A DNA stretch of 64,000 nucleotides from Candidatus Borrarchaeum weybense (lineage in GTDB: Archaea > Asgardarchaeota > Sifarchaeia > Borrarchaeales > Borrarchaeaceae). This document shows positions 1 through 8,848 of this stretch, piece after piece (the first letter of the stretch is position 1; the number at the start of each line of letters is the position of its first letter). The DNA is taken from contig JAHQJS010000006.1 of NCBI GenBank assembly GCA_019057385.1, forward strand, positions 703,038 to 767,037. Direction: 5' to 3'. The position numbers were made by a program, and so were the translations under genes. The notes beneath the pieces are model-generated. The model had not been told where the DNA came from. It was given only the letters and a program-made list of their open reading frames with translations, and did no database searches.

Positions 1-1140
1 TTGTCCATTGATTTCCAAGAAAGGTGTCGCCCGTTTTATGACAACTCCAATTCTTGCCAGTTCTTTCAATTTCTTGAAACGATAACCCGCTTTTTTTGCC
101 TTTATAATCCTCCTAGCTGACGTCGGTCCAATACCTGGTACCTTAAGTAATTCCTTTAGGGTAATGTCTTCATTATTCACGTCGATAGGATAGCGATCCA
201 AGTTTTGAAATGCATAGCAGAGTTTCACGTCCTTTGACAAATTGAACATGTTGTTTTCATTTAACACGTTTTTTAGATCTCTGAAGTGAAAATCGTAATG
301 TCGATAGAGAAAGTCAGCTTGATATAATCGTACTTCCCTAATTAGAGGTGTCTTTGGATTTTTCTCTAGAGGAGTTTGACCAATAGGGTCAAAAGCGCTA
401 AAATAAGCCCTTTTCAGATCCATTTGACAATAAAGTTTTTCCATTCTTTCTAATATCTCTAAATCGCTTTCACCTGCTGCACCTACGACAAATTGAGTTG
501 TTTGACCTGCTGGAACATACTTATCTTCTCTCTCAGCCAAAGTTTTAATCCACTTCATTCGCTTTAAGATGTCAGTCATCATTCTCTTTGTGGATGAAAG
601 TTCAGAAAGTCTTGATTGGCTTGGAGCCTCAATATTCATTGAAAGTCTGTCTGTAATTGCTGAAGTGCGTTTAATTTGATCATAATTCGCTCCGGGAATA
701 AGTTTCAAATGTATATAGCCATTGAAATAATGTTTTGTTCTTAACAACTCGACAACTTCAAGAGTCTTTTCCATAGCTATTTCCGGATCTCTAGGCATTC
801 CTGAGCTTAAGAATAATCCTTCAACATAATTTCGTTCGTATAGTCCGAGAAAAACTCTCACTAGTTCTTTAGGTTCAAACGAAGCCTTTAAGCATTCTCT
901 TCCAACTCTATTGATACAATAAGCGCAGTCATTTGAGCATTGATTTGTTAAGAGTACTCTAAAGAGGGAGACACACCTACCGTCTGGGGTAAAGCTATGG
1001 CAAACACCACTTGCCACAGGATTTCCCATTCCAGCTTTATTGAATTTTGAATATGAATTTGCTCTGTTTGAGGCTGTTGAAGCACACAGGTCATACTTTG
1101 CCGCCGCTCCCAATATTTTAAGTTTTTCAAGAAATCCCAT
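1..1140 (-). CDS. Putative DNA modification/repair radical SAM protein (3' end outside window)
   Basis: The frame is open from ATG at 1140 to the window edge (380 codons), so the C-terminus is missing. The radical SAM motif is C68-x3-C72-x2-C75, preceded by a segment reading HSFTPDGRCVSLF that is typical of the family often found beside a uracil-DNA-glycosylase-type protein (putative DNA modification/repair radical SAM protein). A helix-hairpin-helix DNA-binding motif (KVPGIGPTSARRI) lies near residue 345, which supports a nucleic-acid role. GGTGAG stands about 8 nt before the ATG. The substrate is unknown. The partner glycosylase, if present, would be to the left of the window. Confidence 0.85.
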   Translation of the reverse strand, partial: MGFLEKLKILGAAAKYDLCASTASNRANSYSKFNKAGMGNPVASGVCHSFTPDGRCVSLFRVLLTNQCSNDCAYCINRVGRECLKASFEPKELVRVFLGLYERNYVEGLFLSSGMPRDPEIAMEKTLEVVELLRTKHYFNGYIHLKLIPGANYDQIKRTSAITDRLSMNIEAPSQSRLSELSSTKRMMTDILKRMKWIKTLAEREDKYVPAGQTTQFVVGAAGESDLEILERMEKLYCQMDLKRAYFSAFDPIGQTPLEKNPKTPLIREVRLYQADFLYRHYDFHFRDLKNVLNENNMFNLSKDVKLCYAFQNLDRYPIDVNNEDITLKELLKVPGIGPTSARRIIKAKKAGYRFKKLKELARIGVVIKRATPFLEINGQ

Positions 1141-1324
1141 TTCCCCTATCTCACCGCAACCAGTTTAAAAGAAAATTTGACTAATTTAAAGACTGATAGT
1201 GACGTTAAATAGTTAGAGAGGGTTCTGGAAAAGTGATCAAAGTAATCTTGGACCACCTTGTTTTGGTACTTTTTACTTTTGTGACTTTCAAAAATCTATA
1301 TTAGACCAAAGATAACTCCTAACT

Positions 1325-2203
1325 ATGGAAAATCAAAAACGGGCCTATATATATGCGCTCACAGCAGTATTATTTTGGTCTACAGTAGCATCTGCTTTTA
1401 AAATCACGTTAAGATATTTAGACTTATTTCAACTACTATTTTATTCTTCAATAATCTCTATTGCAGTCTTTTTTGTGGTTTTGTTAATCCAGAAAAAGTT
1501 ATTTTTATTGAAAACGTATTCAAAGACTGATTATTTACACTCTGCATTTCTTGGATTTTTAAATCCCTTCCTTTACTATGTAGTCCTGTTAAAAGCGTAC
1601 TCAATGCTGCCTGCTCAAGAAGCCCAAGCGTTGAACTATACATGGGGAATAGCGATTGCTTTATTATCTATTCCTTTACTTAAGCAGAGAATAAAATCTA
1701 CTAGTATTCTTGCACTCATTGTTAGTTTCATCGGAGTAGTCGTAATTGGCACAAGAGGCGATTTAACGTCATTAAAGTTTTCAGATCCTCTTGCTGTGTC
1801 TTTAGCTGTTGGTTCTTCAGGAATCTGGGCATTGTTTTGGATTTACAATACAAAAGATGAAAGAGATGAAGTAACAAAATTATTCCTTAACTTCACTTTT
1901 GGTTTTCTTTTTATTCTAATTACAACTCTTATCTTTTCAACAGTGATAGTTTCTCCAATCGGACTTTTTGGAGCAACTTACGTAGGTATCTTCGAAATGG
2001 GGATTACTTTTGTAATCTGGCTTAAGGCTTTGAAATTTTCAGAAACAACTGCACGTGTAAGCAATCTGATTTACTTATCTCCTTTTCTTTCACTTGTTTT
2101 CATCTATTTGCTTGTGGGTGAGCAAATACTGATTTCAACTGTGATTGGGCTTGTGCTTATCGTAATTGGGATATTTGTGCAACAGTATAGCAGTTTAGAG
2201 TAG
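1325..2203 (+). CDS. EamA/DMT-superfamily permease
   Basis: A 292-residue, strongly hydrophobic protein with about ten membrane segments, the size and pattern of drug/metabolite transporters built from two five-helix EamA repeats. The first repeat carries a PAQEAQALNYTWGI-type motif after helix 3. The second ends in a long hydrophobic helix near the C-terminus. It probably moves a small metabolite across the cytoplasmic membrane, but the substrate cannot be read from sequence. It is followed after 43 bases by an SDR oxidoreductase on the same strand, with which it may be co-transcribed. Confidence 0.8.
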   Translation: MENQKRAYIYALTAVLFWSTVASAFKITLRYLDLFQLLFYSSIISIAVFFVVLLIQKKLFLLKTYSKTDYLHSAFLGFLNPFLYYVVLLKAYSMLPAQEAQALNYTWGIAIALLSIPLLKQRIKSTSILALIVSFIGVVVIGTRGDLTSLKFSDPLAVSLAVGSSGIWALFWIYNTKDERDEVTKLFLNFTFGFLFILITTLIFSTVIVSPIGLFGATYVGIFEMGITFVIWLKALKFSETTARVSNLIYLSPFLSLVFIYLLVGEQILISTVIGLVLIVIGIFVQQYSSLE

Positions 2204-2246
2204 GCTATATATTATAGTAAGTACAAATAGGTAAAAGGTGAGTTTA

Positions 2247-3002
2247 ATGCTGAAAGTTGACCTTTCTGAAAAAGTCGCCATAGTTACAGGCGCTGGTCAG
2301 GGAATTGGTCGGGCTATAGCCTTATCCTTAGCTAGAGATGGAGCGAGATTAGTTATTAACGATATTGTAGAAGAAAATGCAAAAGACGTTGTTAAAGAGA
2401 TTGAATCCAAAGGTGGAGACGCAATTGCGATTCTCGCTGATGTTTCTAACAAGAACGCCGTAGAGCAAATGATAAGGCTTACATTAGAAAAATATGGGAA
2501 AATCGATATTCTTGTAAACAATGCAGGCATCTCTGGTCCTATGGTGCCAGTTCAAGATTTAAGCGAAGAAGATTGGGACAAAGTCATAAATGTTGATCTG
2601 AAAGGAACATTCCTCTGTTCTCAGGCAGTAATCCCTCATATGATAGAGAAAGAATATGGGAAGATTATTAACATATCCAGCATTGCTGGTAAAGAAGGTA
2701 ATGATCATATGACCGCTTATTGCGCTGCTAAATCGGGAATTATTGGCTTTACAAAAGCGTTAGCAGAAGAGGTTGTCAAGAAAGGAATAAATGTCAATTG
2801 TATTTGTCCTGCCCTAATTGGAACCGAACTGACTTTAGGTTTAGGAGAAGATCAAATTAAATTCTTAACAGAAAAAATCCCAGCAGGTAGACTTGGAAAA
2901 CCTGAGGAAGTTGCCGATCTGGTCAAATTCTTAGTTTCAGATGCAGCTAGTTTCATTACACGTCAAGCTTATAGTATCTCTGGCGGGCGATCAAAATACT
3001 GA
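2247..3002 (+). CDS. Short-chain dehydrogenase/reductase (SDR) family oxidoreductase
   Basis: A classical SDR of 251 residues. The TGAGQGIG nucleotide-binding motif is at residues 14-21, an NNAG motif follows, and the catalytic Y158-x3-K162 pair sits in AYCAAK with an upstream serine in NISS. It should be a cytosolic NAD(P)-dependent oxidoreductase of the FabG-like group. The exact substrate is unknown. An upstream in-frame GTG at 2238 exists, but the AAAGGTGAG ribosome binding site lies 5 nt before the ATG at 2247, so the ATG is preferred. Confidence 0.9.
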   Translation: MLKVDLSEKVAIVTGAGQGIGRAIALSLARDGARLVINDIVEENAKDVVKEIESKGGDAIAILADVSNKNAVEQMIRLTLEKYGKIDILVNNAGISGPMVPVQDLSEEDWDKVINVDLKGTFLCSQAVIPHMIEKEYGKIINISSIAGKEGNDHMTAYCAAKSGIIGFTKALAEEVVKKGINVNCICPALIGTELTLGLGEDQIKFLTEKIPAGRLGKPEEVADLVKFLVSDAASFITRQAYSISGGRSKY

Positions 3003-3092
3003 AATCACTTGGATCACTTCTTGACCTCCCTCTCATTGTTTTAATGTAATAATTCCAATAATGAACTAACAAACATAAAAGATGGATTAAGA

Positions 3093-3596
3093 ATGGAGAT
3101 CAAAGTAGTTGAACTTAATCCAATGAAAGTAGCCTCATTCCATTCGCCTCTTGGTGAAAATCCAGAATTAAATGCTATCAAATCATTACTTAGATGGGCA
3201 CAGGGAAAGGAATTTTTCAGTAAAGATGTGAAGTTTCATTTCTTTGGATTTAACAACCCAATTCCTACTGAAGATAACCCTGTATATAGTTACGAAGTGT
3301 GGTTGCCTTTAGATGATGATTTTAAAGGTGATGATGAAATTAAAATAAAAGAGTTCAAAGGTGGTTTATTTGCTACCACAGAAATGTCATTTATTGATTT
3401 CCTTTCTAAAGGTTGGAATGTATTTCACTCAGCGGCGAAACTGTGGATGAAAGAAAACATGTACGAACGTGACATTACAGTTCAATGGCTTGAAGAACAT
3501 ATAGCAGATAAAAAAGAAATAGATGACTTCATCCAAAAAAACGATCTACCTAAATGGAATATAGGCTTATATTTGCCTATAAAAAAAATTGGATGA
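3093..3596 (+). CDS. GyrI-like / AraC effector-binding domain protein
   Basis: A 167-residue soluble protein whose whole length resembles the GyrI-like small-molecule-binding fold: an N-terminal strand ending in MKVASF, a central SYEVWLPLDDD strand, and a late GLFATTEMSF strand followed by helices and a final GLYLPIKK strand. Such domains bind small ligands, alone or fused to regulators. There is no DNA-binding part here. Function is inferred from fold resemblance only. It follows the SDR gene after about 90 bases. Confidence 0.65.
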   Translation: MEIKVVELNPMKVASFHSPLGENPELNAIKSLLRWAQGKEFFSKDVKFHFFGFNNPIPTEDNPVYSYEVWLPLDDDFKGDDEIKIKEFKGGLFATTEMSFIDFLSKGWNVFHSAAKLWMKENMYERDITVQWLEEHIADKKEIDDFIQKNDLPKWNIGLYLPIKKIG

Positions 3597-3655
3597 CTAC
3601 CAGCTCTCAATATAAGTAAGGCAAATTCTGAAAGTTCTAATTTGTGATTTTGTTT

Positions 3656-4411
3656 CTATAATTGCTTAAATGCGATAAATATTTGATCCATAACAGCGAT
3701 TTCAATTCCTTCTTCAGTGACTCTCATGTACTGCTTCAATATGTCCGCTGTTTCCTCTCTATTCTTAATTGACAATCCTCTCTTCTCAAAAAAATCAAGG
3801 GCATTATCAATAGTCTTGAAGTACAAAGCATTTGTCACAACAGTAGTGAAGTCTACGAGAAGGTCAATTGATTTCAATTTTTCTATGAGAAATTTCTCGG
3901 TTATTACAGGTCTCTTTTTTCCTTTGAGGTGATCACGTAATTGATTAAATGGAGAATTTGGCGTGATTGTGACAATAACTATTTTTCCAGTACCATTACG
4001 GAGAACTCGACTCGTTTCTCTAAGAGTTAGGTCGAAATCTTCATTTCTAGCAAGGTGAATCGAAAAATAGAAAGTTTGGCAGTCTATACAGTCTGAAATG
4101 AGAGGTAAATACTTCATATCTGCACAAATAGTGTGGATTTCTTTACTTTTTGCTCTTAGGTGTTTTAACATTTTGTCAGATATGTCTATACCAACGTATT
4201 CTCCCTTTATTTTATTCTTATTCAATAACTTCTGCAAAGCGATTATACTATTACCAGTCCCAGTTCCCACGTCGCAAATCTTTTGATTTTGTCCTAAGTT
4301 CAAATGATTGAACAGAATTTTGCTATTCTTATTTTTTTCTTCTAAATGCTCATCGAAGGAATCGTATATGGCAGAATAATCATCAAACCATTTCTTGAAG
4401 TCTTTGCTCAT
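3656..4411 (-). CDS. Class I SAM-dependent methyltransferase
   Basis: A 251-residue protein with a Rossmann-type methyltransferase domain. Motif I is ICDVGTGTGNS at residues 45-55, an acidic GIDIS strand end follows, then the CADMKYLPLISDCID segment that normally surrounds the adenine site. The C-terminal third is helical and probably forms the acceptor site. The substrate is unknown. The pattern is closest to UbiE/Methyltransf_11-type enzymes. It stands alone between convergent and codirectional neighbours. Confidence 0.85.
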   Translation of the reverse strand: MSKDFKKWFDDYSAIYDSFDEHLEEKNKNSKILFNHLNLGQNQKICDVGTGTGNSIIALQKLLNKNKIKGEYVGIDISDKMLKHLRAKSKEIHTICADMKYLPLISDCIDCQTFYFSIHLARNEDFDLTLRETSRVLRNGTGKIVIVTITPNSPFNQLRDHLKGKKRPVITEKFLIEKLKSIDLLVDFTTVVTNALYFKTIDNALDFFEKRGLSIKNREETADILKQYMRVTEEGIEIAVMDQIFIAFKQL

Positions 4412-4472
4412 TTTTCTCCCAGCAAATATTGTTTGTTTTTATATGATATATTAGAAAACATTGTAAGGTGAT

Positions 4473-5141
4473 TCACCTTAACGCTTTGATAATATCTTCA
4501 GCAGTTAAAACCTTTGCAAATCCCTTCCTTAATACTTTCAATTCAGGTTCTTGCATTTCTGGATCATCTGTTGATGTTACATCACTCCCGAATATCACTT
4601 TGAAACTTCTTTCATATGCCTGCCGTGCTGTAGTTCCACAACAATAATTCGTCAAAGTCCCACAGATTATTACTGTATCTTTTTCCAGATTTTTCAATAT
4701 TGTTTCTAAAGCTGTATCATAGAAAGCTCCATATGATGACTTCTTAATTACAATTTCATGCTCCCGTGGGGCAAGTTCATGCCAAACACGTCCTTCCACA
4801 TAAAATAATGACCAATCTATGTCCAACTCGGAATATCGTCCTGGCATAAATTTTCCAGTTTTAGGACGATCTAAGTAATGATGTGTCCTAGAATATACAG
4901 TATAAATAATAGGGATATTTTTATTCCTACAATGTTCAATTAGACTTTTGATAAGAGGAACTTGCCTAGTAGCCTCTGGCACCCAATCTGGTGACCAATG
5001 AGGTTTCACAAATTCATCTTGCATGTCAATAACTAGTAAGGCGCATTTCTCAGGTATGATCTCAAATTTTGCATTTCCTTCGTTGTATGCTTTTCTGGCT
5101 AAATTAAGCACATCATTTTCAGTGAAATCTCCTATTTTCAT
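4473..5141 (-). CDS. Isochorismatase-family cysteine hydrolase
   Basis: 222 residues with the three catalytic positions of the family: D39 in LLVIDMQDEF, a lysine in EIVIKKSSYGAF, and the nucleophilic cysteine region TLTNYCCGTTARQAYERSF near residue 165. Relatives hydrolyse isochorismate, nicotinamide or N-carbamoyl compounds. The exact reaction cannot be chosen here. The N-terminal 30 residues extend beyond the minimal domain. Confidence 0.88.
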   Translation of the reverse strand: MKIGDFTENDVLNLARKAYNEGNAKFEIIPEKCALLVIDMQDEFVKPHWSPDWVPEATRQVPLIKSLIEHCRNKNIPIIYTVYSRTHHYLDRPKTGKFMPGRYSELDIDWSLFYVEGRVWHELAPREHEIVIKKSSYGAFYDTALETILKNLEKDTVIICGTLTNYCCGTTARQAYERSFKVIFGSDVTSTDDPEMQEPELKVLRKGFAKVLTAEDIIKALR

Positions 5142-5404
5142 TCTTAATCACTTCTGTTTAAAGAAACTATCATAAATTGCGAAGTAACTATCAAACCATT
5201 TCTTGAAATTTCAGCTCAATATTCTCCTCAGAAATCTATTAATTTCAGTTATAATTTGCTATCAGAAGTAGTGGTATGCCTATTTATATTCACATATTTA
5301 TTTTGCAGAATAATGCAAGGCACTAAAATAGTATCATAGAGTCCTAGTGATAGTTCTTAGTAACGAGTGTCGAAAAATAGAAAAAAGAAACAGATTAAGG
5401 TAAG

Positions 5405-6925
5405 TCAGAACATCAGCGTACCTTTGGAGCGGGCGTATTGGAGATAATCCATTTCTTTTCTACCTTTGATTTGGTCCCTTACTGGGATTGTACGCTCCCT
5501 TTTTTCGAGTAATACATCTGTTGTTATCCAGGCAGACGCGTCACTACCTGCACCTGAACCATATGAAACAAGTAAGATTTTCTCGTTATCTTGCGCAATG
5601 TCTAAAGTGGATGCAAATCCGAGTGGACTAGATCCAGAATACAGATTTCCACACTTCGTTACCATTAGTCCCGGCTTAAGTTGCTCTATTTCAAATCCTA
5701 ATTTAGTACCGACACGAATTGGAAATTTACCATTTGGTTGATGAAAGACAACATAATCAAAGTCCTTAGGAGTCATTTCTAGATCATTCATTATTTTCTC
5801 AGCGGCACCCATTACGTGCTTGAAATACGAGGGATCTCCTGTAAACCGTCCACCATGACTTGGAAATTTCTCAAATTCGCGTCTCCAGAAATCTGGTGTA
5901 TCAGTTAAATATGATGCAAATCCAAATGGTTCTGCAATGACATCAGTCTTGCCAAAAATAAGAGTAACTCCACCTTCTCCAACGCTGTAGTCAAGTGGAT
6001 CACCAGGTCTAGCTTGGGCTTTATCTGCTCCAATGACCATTGTATATTCATGTGTTTTACTTGTGAGTTCGTCATTAACTAGTGCTATTGCGTCTGGAAT
6101 CGCATCAGTTGCAGCTTTACACGCAAATTCACGGTCACTGCCACCGACGTAAGGTATTGCGCCAATAGCTTCAGCAACAATAGTGGTTGTTGGTTTAACT
6201 GCATAAGGCGGTGATTCAGAACCGACCCATATACGATCAATCTTTTGTGGATCAATTCCTGCGTGATTAAGTGCCCTTCGTGCTGATTCGACCGAATATG
6301 TACCTGTATCCTCGTCCAAATTGCCAACACCTTTTTCCTCAAGTGCTAATCCTCTTTTATACGTCTCTGCATTGGTTCCAAAGGTGGTTGCTATCTGTTC
6401 TACAGTAACTTTGTATTTTGGAAGATAAACGCCATACCCCACAAGCCCTGCTTTATGGGAGATTTTTCTCGGAACATATGTACTATATTCTTTGAATAGT
6501 GATGATTGGAAAGGCCTGAATTTCATTCCGTACTCAATAACGCCATCGTCACCCTGTTCTGTGATTCTTCTGAAAACGGGTTCAACTGGCATTCCTATAA
6601 TGTCATTGACGATGTCAATTTCATCGCTTGTGATCTCAAAATCCGTAATCATAGTGGGTATTTTATATCCATCCATTTCCACGACAGCTGATATATAAGG
6701 TTCATATCCTGTGTGAGTTGTTGCAGGATGTCGAATAACAGTAGCAGAAAAAACATTGGCACTATGACCGTTTTCTATAAGGCTAATATCTTTTAATTGA
6801 TTATTATTTCCACATTTTGGACAAATCTTACGCTTTGGGAAATATTTTCCATTGCAAGCGTCACAATAACTTGCAATAAGTCTATAACGTGCTGCAATGC
6901 TCCTGTGGACGTACGGAACACTCAA
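5405..6925 (-). CDS. DUF35 zinc-ribbon/OB-fold protein fused to HMG-CoA synthase
   Basis: 506 residues in two parts. Residues 1-150 form a DUF35-type rubredoxin-like zinc ribbon (C21, C24, C35, C38) plus an OB-fold. Residues 155-506 are an archaeal-type 3-hydroxy-3-methylglutaryl-CoA synthase with the nucleophile C269 in REFACKAAT and a later GNLYSGSSPLG segment. The enzyme condenses acetyl-CoA with acetoacetyl-CoA in the mevalonate route to isoprenoid lipids. In characterised archaea DUF35 is a separate subunit bridging thiolase and HMG-CoA synthase. Here it is covalently fused. The start is TTG at 6925, backed by GGAGGT 8 nt upstream. The thiolase gene lies 39 nt upstream. Confidence 0.93.
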   Translation of the reverse strand: MSVPYVHRSIAARYRLIASYCDACNGKYFPKRKICPKCGNNNQLKDISLIENGHSANVFSATVIRHPATTHTGYEPYISAVVEMDGYKIPTMITDFEITSDEIDIVNDIIGMPVEPVFRRITEQGDDGVIEYGMKFRPFQSSLFKEYSTYVPRKISHKAGLVGYGVYLPKYKVTVEQIATTFGTNAETYKRGLALEEKGVGNLDEDTGTYSVESARRALNHAGIDPQKIDRIWVGSESPPYAVKPTTTIVAEAIGAIPYVGGSDREFACKAATDAIPDAIALVNDELTSKTHEYTMVIGADKAQARPGDPLDYSVGEGGVTLIFGKTDVIAEPFGFASYLTDTPDFWRREFEKFPSHGGRFTGDPSYFKHVMGAAEKIMNDLEMTPKDFDYVVFHQPNGKFPIRVGTKLGFEIEQLKPGLMVTKCGNLYSGSSPLGFASTLDIAQDNEKILLVSYGSGAGSDASAWITTDVLLEKRERTIPVRDQIKGRKEMDYLQYARSKGTLMF

Positions 6926-6964
6926 TTTTCATAACCTCCAGATGCCTGTGCTGCTCGTTTCTTC

Positions 6965-8179
6965 TTAAATTTGTAGCACATGAACACTACCTACACCACC
7001 AGTGCCACCGATATTATGTGCTACGCCCGTTAAGAGATCGGTGTCTAAATCAACTTGTTTTTTGCCAGCAATACCTAGAAGCTGTTCCCAAATTTCACAG
7101 ATTTGTCTCGAACCTGTTGCACCAACTGGATGTCCATCTGCTTTTAGTCCACCACCGCAGTTTACAACGATCTCTCCAGATTCAGTTGGATATATGATAT
7201 GTTTACTTCCCTTGAACGAATCTACAGCTTCTCCAATAAATGGACCGCCTTCTCCTTTTTCAACAAATTTCAAATCTTCAAGGGCAGTGATCTCTTCAAT
7301 TGTGAAGCAATCATGAACTTCTAGAATATCAACATCTTTTTGTATAATTTTGGCTTCTTTGAATGCTTGTTGGGCCGAAAATCTTGTGGCAGCTAAACCT
7401 GTAAAATCGTTACGGCTAAAGAACGAAAGTGCATCTGTAGCTGCGCCAGCACCTGTAACATAAACTGGTGTTTCAGTATATTTTTTCGCTATCTCTGGTT
7501 TACACAAAATTATTGAGGAAGCCCCATCAGAAACTGGTGAACAATCCAGCAAACGAACAGGATCTGCAATTAAAGGAGACTTCAATACTGATTCAATTTT
7601 GATCGGAAAGGGATATTGTGCTTTATCATTATTAACTGCATGCTGATGATTTTTTACAGCAACCATGGCAAGTTGTTCGCGCGTAGTTCCATATTCGTAC
7701 ATATGACGTGCCATAAGTGTCGCATAAAGTCCTGGAAAGGTATTCCCATAAAATCTTTCCCAATCTGAGGCAGCAGAAGCTAAAGCATCTGTAACAATTT
7801 CACCGCGATCTGTCATTTTTTCAACGCCACAGACTGCTACAACATCAAATTTTCCAGATTTAATGCCCAAACATGCATTATAGAGAGCCAGTCCACTAGA
7901 AGCACAGGCACCCTCAAGACGGAATATGGGAATATGTGTTCCGAAGTTTTGCGCAAGTTCCCCAGCAACTAATCCTTGATCGACAATCTTTTCTGAAATA
8001 AAGTTGCCGACATACATCGACTCAATGTCTTTGAACTCAATGTTACCGTTTGTTGAATTAAGTGATTCAAGAAGTGATTCTAGCATTAGATCACTCATAG
8101 AATCTTCCCAGAGCTCTGAAAACTTAGTTCTGCCGCACGAAACAATTGCAGCATAAGCTCTATCCTGTATTTCTGTCAT
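6965..8179 (-). CDS. Acetyl-CoA C-acetyltransferase (archaeal thiolase)
   Basis: 404 residues, the usual length of archaeal acetoacetyl-CoA thiolases. The nucleophilic C92 sits in EGACASSGLA, an EVHDCFTIEE segment follows, and GLKADGHPVGATG carries a catalytic-region histidine. It makes acetoacetyl-CoA from two acetyl-CoA. Its product is used directly by the DUF35-HMG-CoA synthase encoded 39 nt downstream, and the two probably form one channelling complex. AAGGTGA lies about 9 nt before the ATG. Confidence 0.93.
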   Translation of the reverse strand: MTEIQDRAYAAIVSCGRTKFSELWEDSMSDLMLESLLESLNSTNGNIEFKDIESMYVGNFISEKIVDQGLVAGELAQNFGTHIPIFRLEGACASSGLALYNACLGIKSGKFDVVAVCGVEKMTDRGEIVTDALASAASDWERFYGNTFPGLYATLMARHMYEYGTTREQLAMVAVKNHQHAVNNDKAQYPFPIKIESVLKSPLIADPVRLLDCSPVSDGASSIILCKPEIAKKYTETPVYVTGAGAATDALSFFSRNDFTGLAATRFSAQQAFKEAKIIQKDVDILEVHDCFTIEEITALEDLKFVEKGEGGPFIGEAVDSFKGSKHIIYPTESGEIVVNCGGGLKADGHPVGATGSRQICEIWEQLLGIAGKKQVDLDTDLLTGVAHNIGGTGGVGSVHVLQI

Positions 8180-8227
8180 TTTTTCAATTCACCTTGTTTT
8201 CAATTCTAGTTAACGTTTGGAATGAGA

Positions 8228-8310
8228 TTTTGAGTCTTAGGAGTAACCTCAAAAACTGTTTATGAAGTCACATTTTTGTTGATTGAAACATCATTCATAT
8301 TTGAAATAAA
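8228..8310. repeat. 83-bp imperfect direct repeat, copy A
   Basis: Aligns with 8376-8458. Shared blocks are TTTTGA-TCTTA, ACCTCAAAAAC, a TTTAT(G/A)AA box and GAAACATCA followed by TTTGAAA. It lies 50-130 bp upstream of the thiolase start. Confidence 0.6.
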
Positions 8311-8375
8311 TCTCTATCAAAGATTATAGTTCAAAAATAGTTAAAATAAACGCAAATAGTTAGCATACCTATTTA

Positions 8376-8458
8376 TTTTGATTCTTAATCAGTACCTCAA
8401 AAACCCTTTATAAATGTATATTTTCCGCAGCTGAAACATCAGTTATTTTTGAAAAAAA
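8376..8458. repeat. 83-bp imperfect direct repeat, copy B
   Basis: Second copy of the repeat at 8228-8310, offset by 148 bp. It contains TTTATAAAT, a good TATA-like box. It ends about 40 bp before the left end of the IS605-type unit. Confidence 0.6.
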
Positions 8459-8496
8459 ATTTTAATATTTTTTTTTGCTCGATAATGAAGTATTAC

Positions 8497-8815
8497 GAGT
8501 AGCTAAGCAAGAAAGCACCACCGCATCAGCGTGGTGATGAATGGCGGTAATGTGCGTTCACTTTCATCACGTGCTTCGAGGGGTCTCCCTCAAGTTATAT
8601 AGGTAGTATGAGGAGGTATCAATAACAATTGGAGGGATCATACGCACACTTGCCAACAAGGTACAGACTCCGATTCGATTGCCTCACCATCGTTAGCCGT
8701 ACCTACGGGGCGTAGGGATGTTAAGCCTGTGGAGATAAGACCTCCGTAACCCGCCAGGGGATCGAGTCTGTCGTAGAAGCAGGAAGCCTCGATGCTTTCG
8801 CATGAGGTAGCTCAC
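8497..8815 (+). mobile_element. Non-autonomous IS200/IS605-type unit, copy 1 (MITE/PATE with TnpB-type right end)
   Basis: A 319-bp non-coding unit, closely similar to 28991-29301. It begins directly after TTAC (8493-8496), has a left-end hairpin (CACCAC...GTGGTG) and ends in the right-end hairpin GCCTCGATG-CTTTCG-CATGAGG followed by TAGCTCAC. The last part reads like the end of a tnpB gene (codons for RDVKPVE, then GAAGCAGGAAGCC), the region that yields the omega/reRNA guide in IS605 elements. There is no open tnpB or tnpA. It is probably mobilised in trans. Boundaries are inferred from the two-copy comparison and the TTAC/TCAC ends. Confidence 0.75.
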
Positions 8816-8848
8816 TCAAAGATGTTTTTGATGAGGCAAACCTATTTC

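Larger units (their letters stand above)
8180..8496. other. Intergenic region with a long imperfect direct repeat
   Basis: No gene is seen between the thiolase start and the IS605-type unit. The stretch contains two imperfect direct repeats of about 83 bp (8228-8310 and 8376-8458). They share an ACCTCAAAAAC block, a TTTAT(G/A)AA box and TGAAACATCA. They may be duplicated upstream elements for the thiolase operon. Confidence 0.5.
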
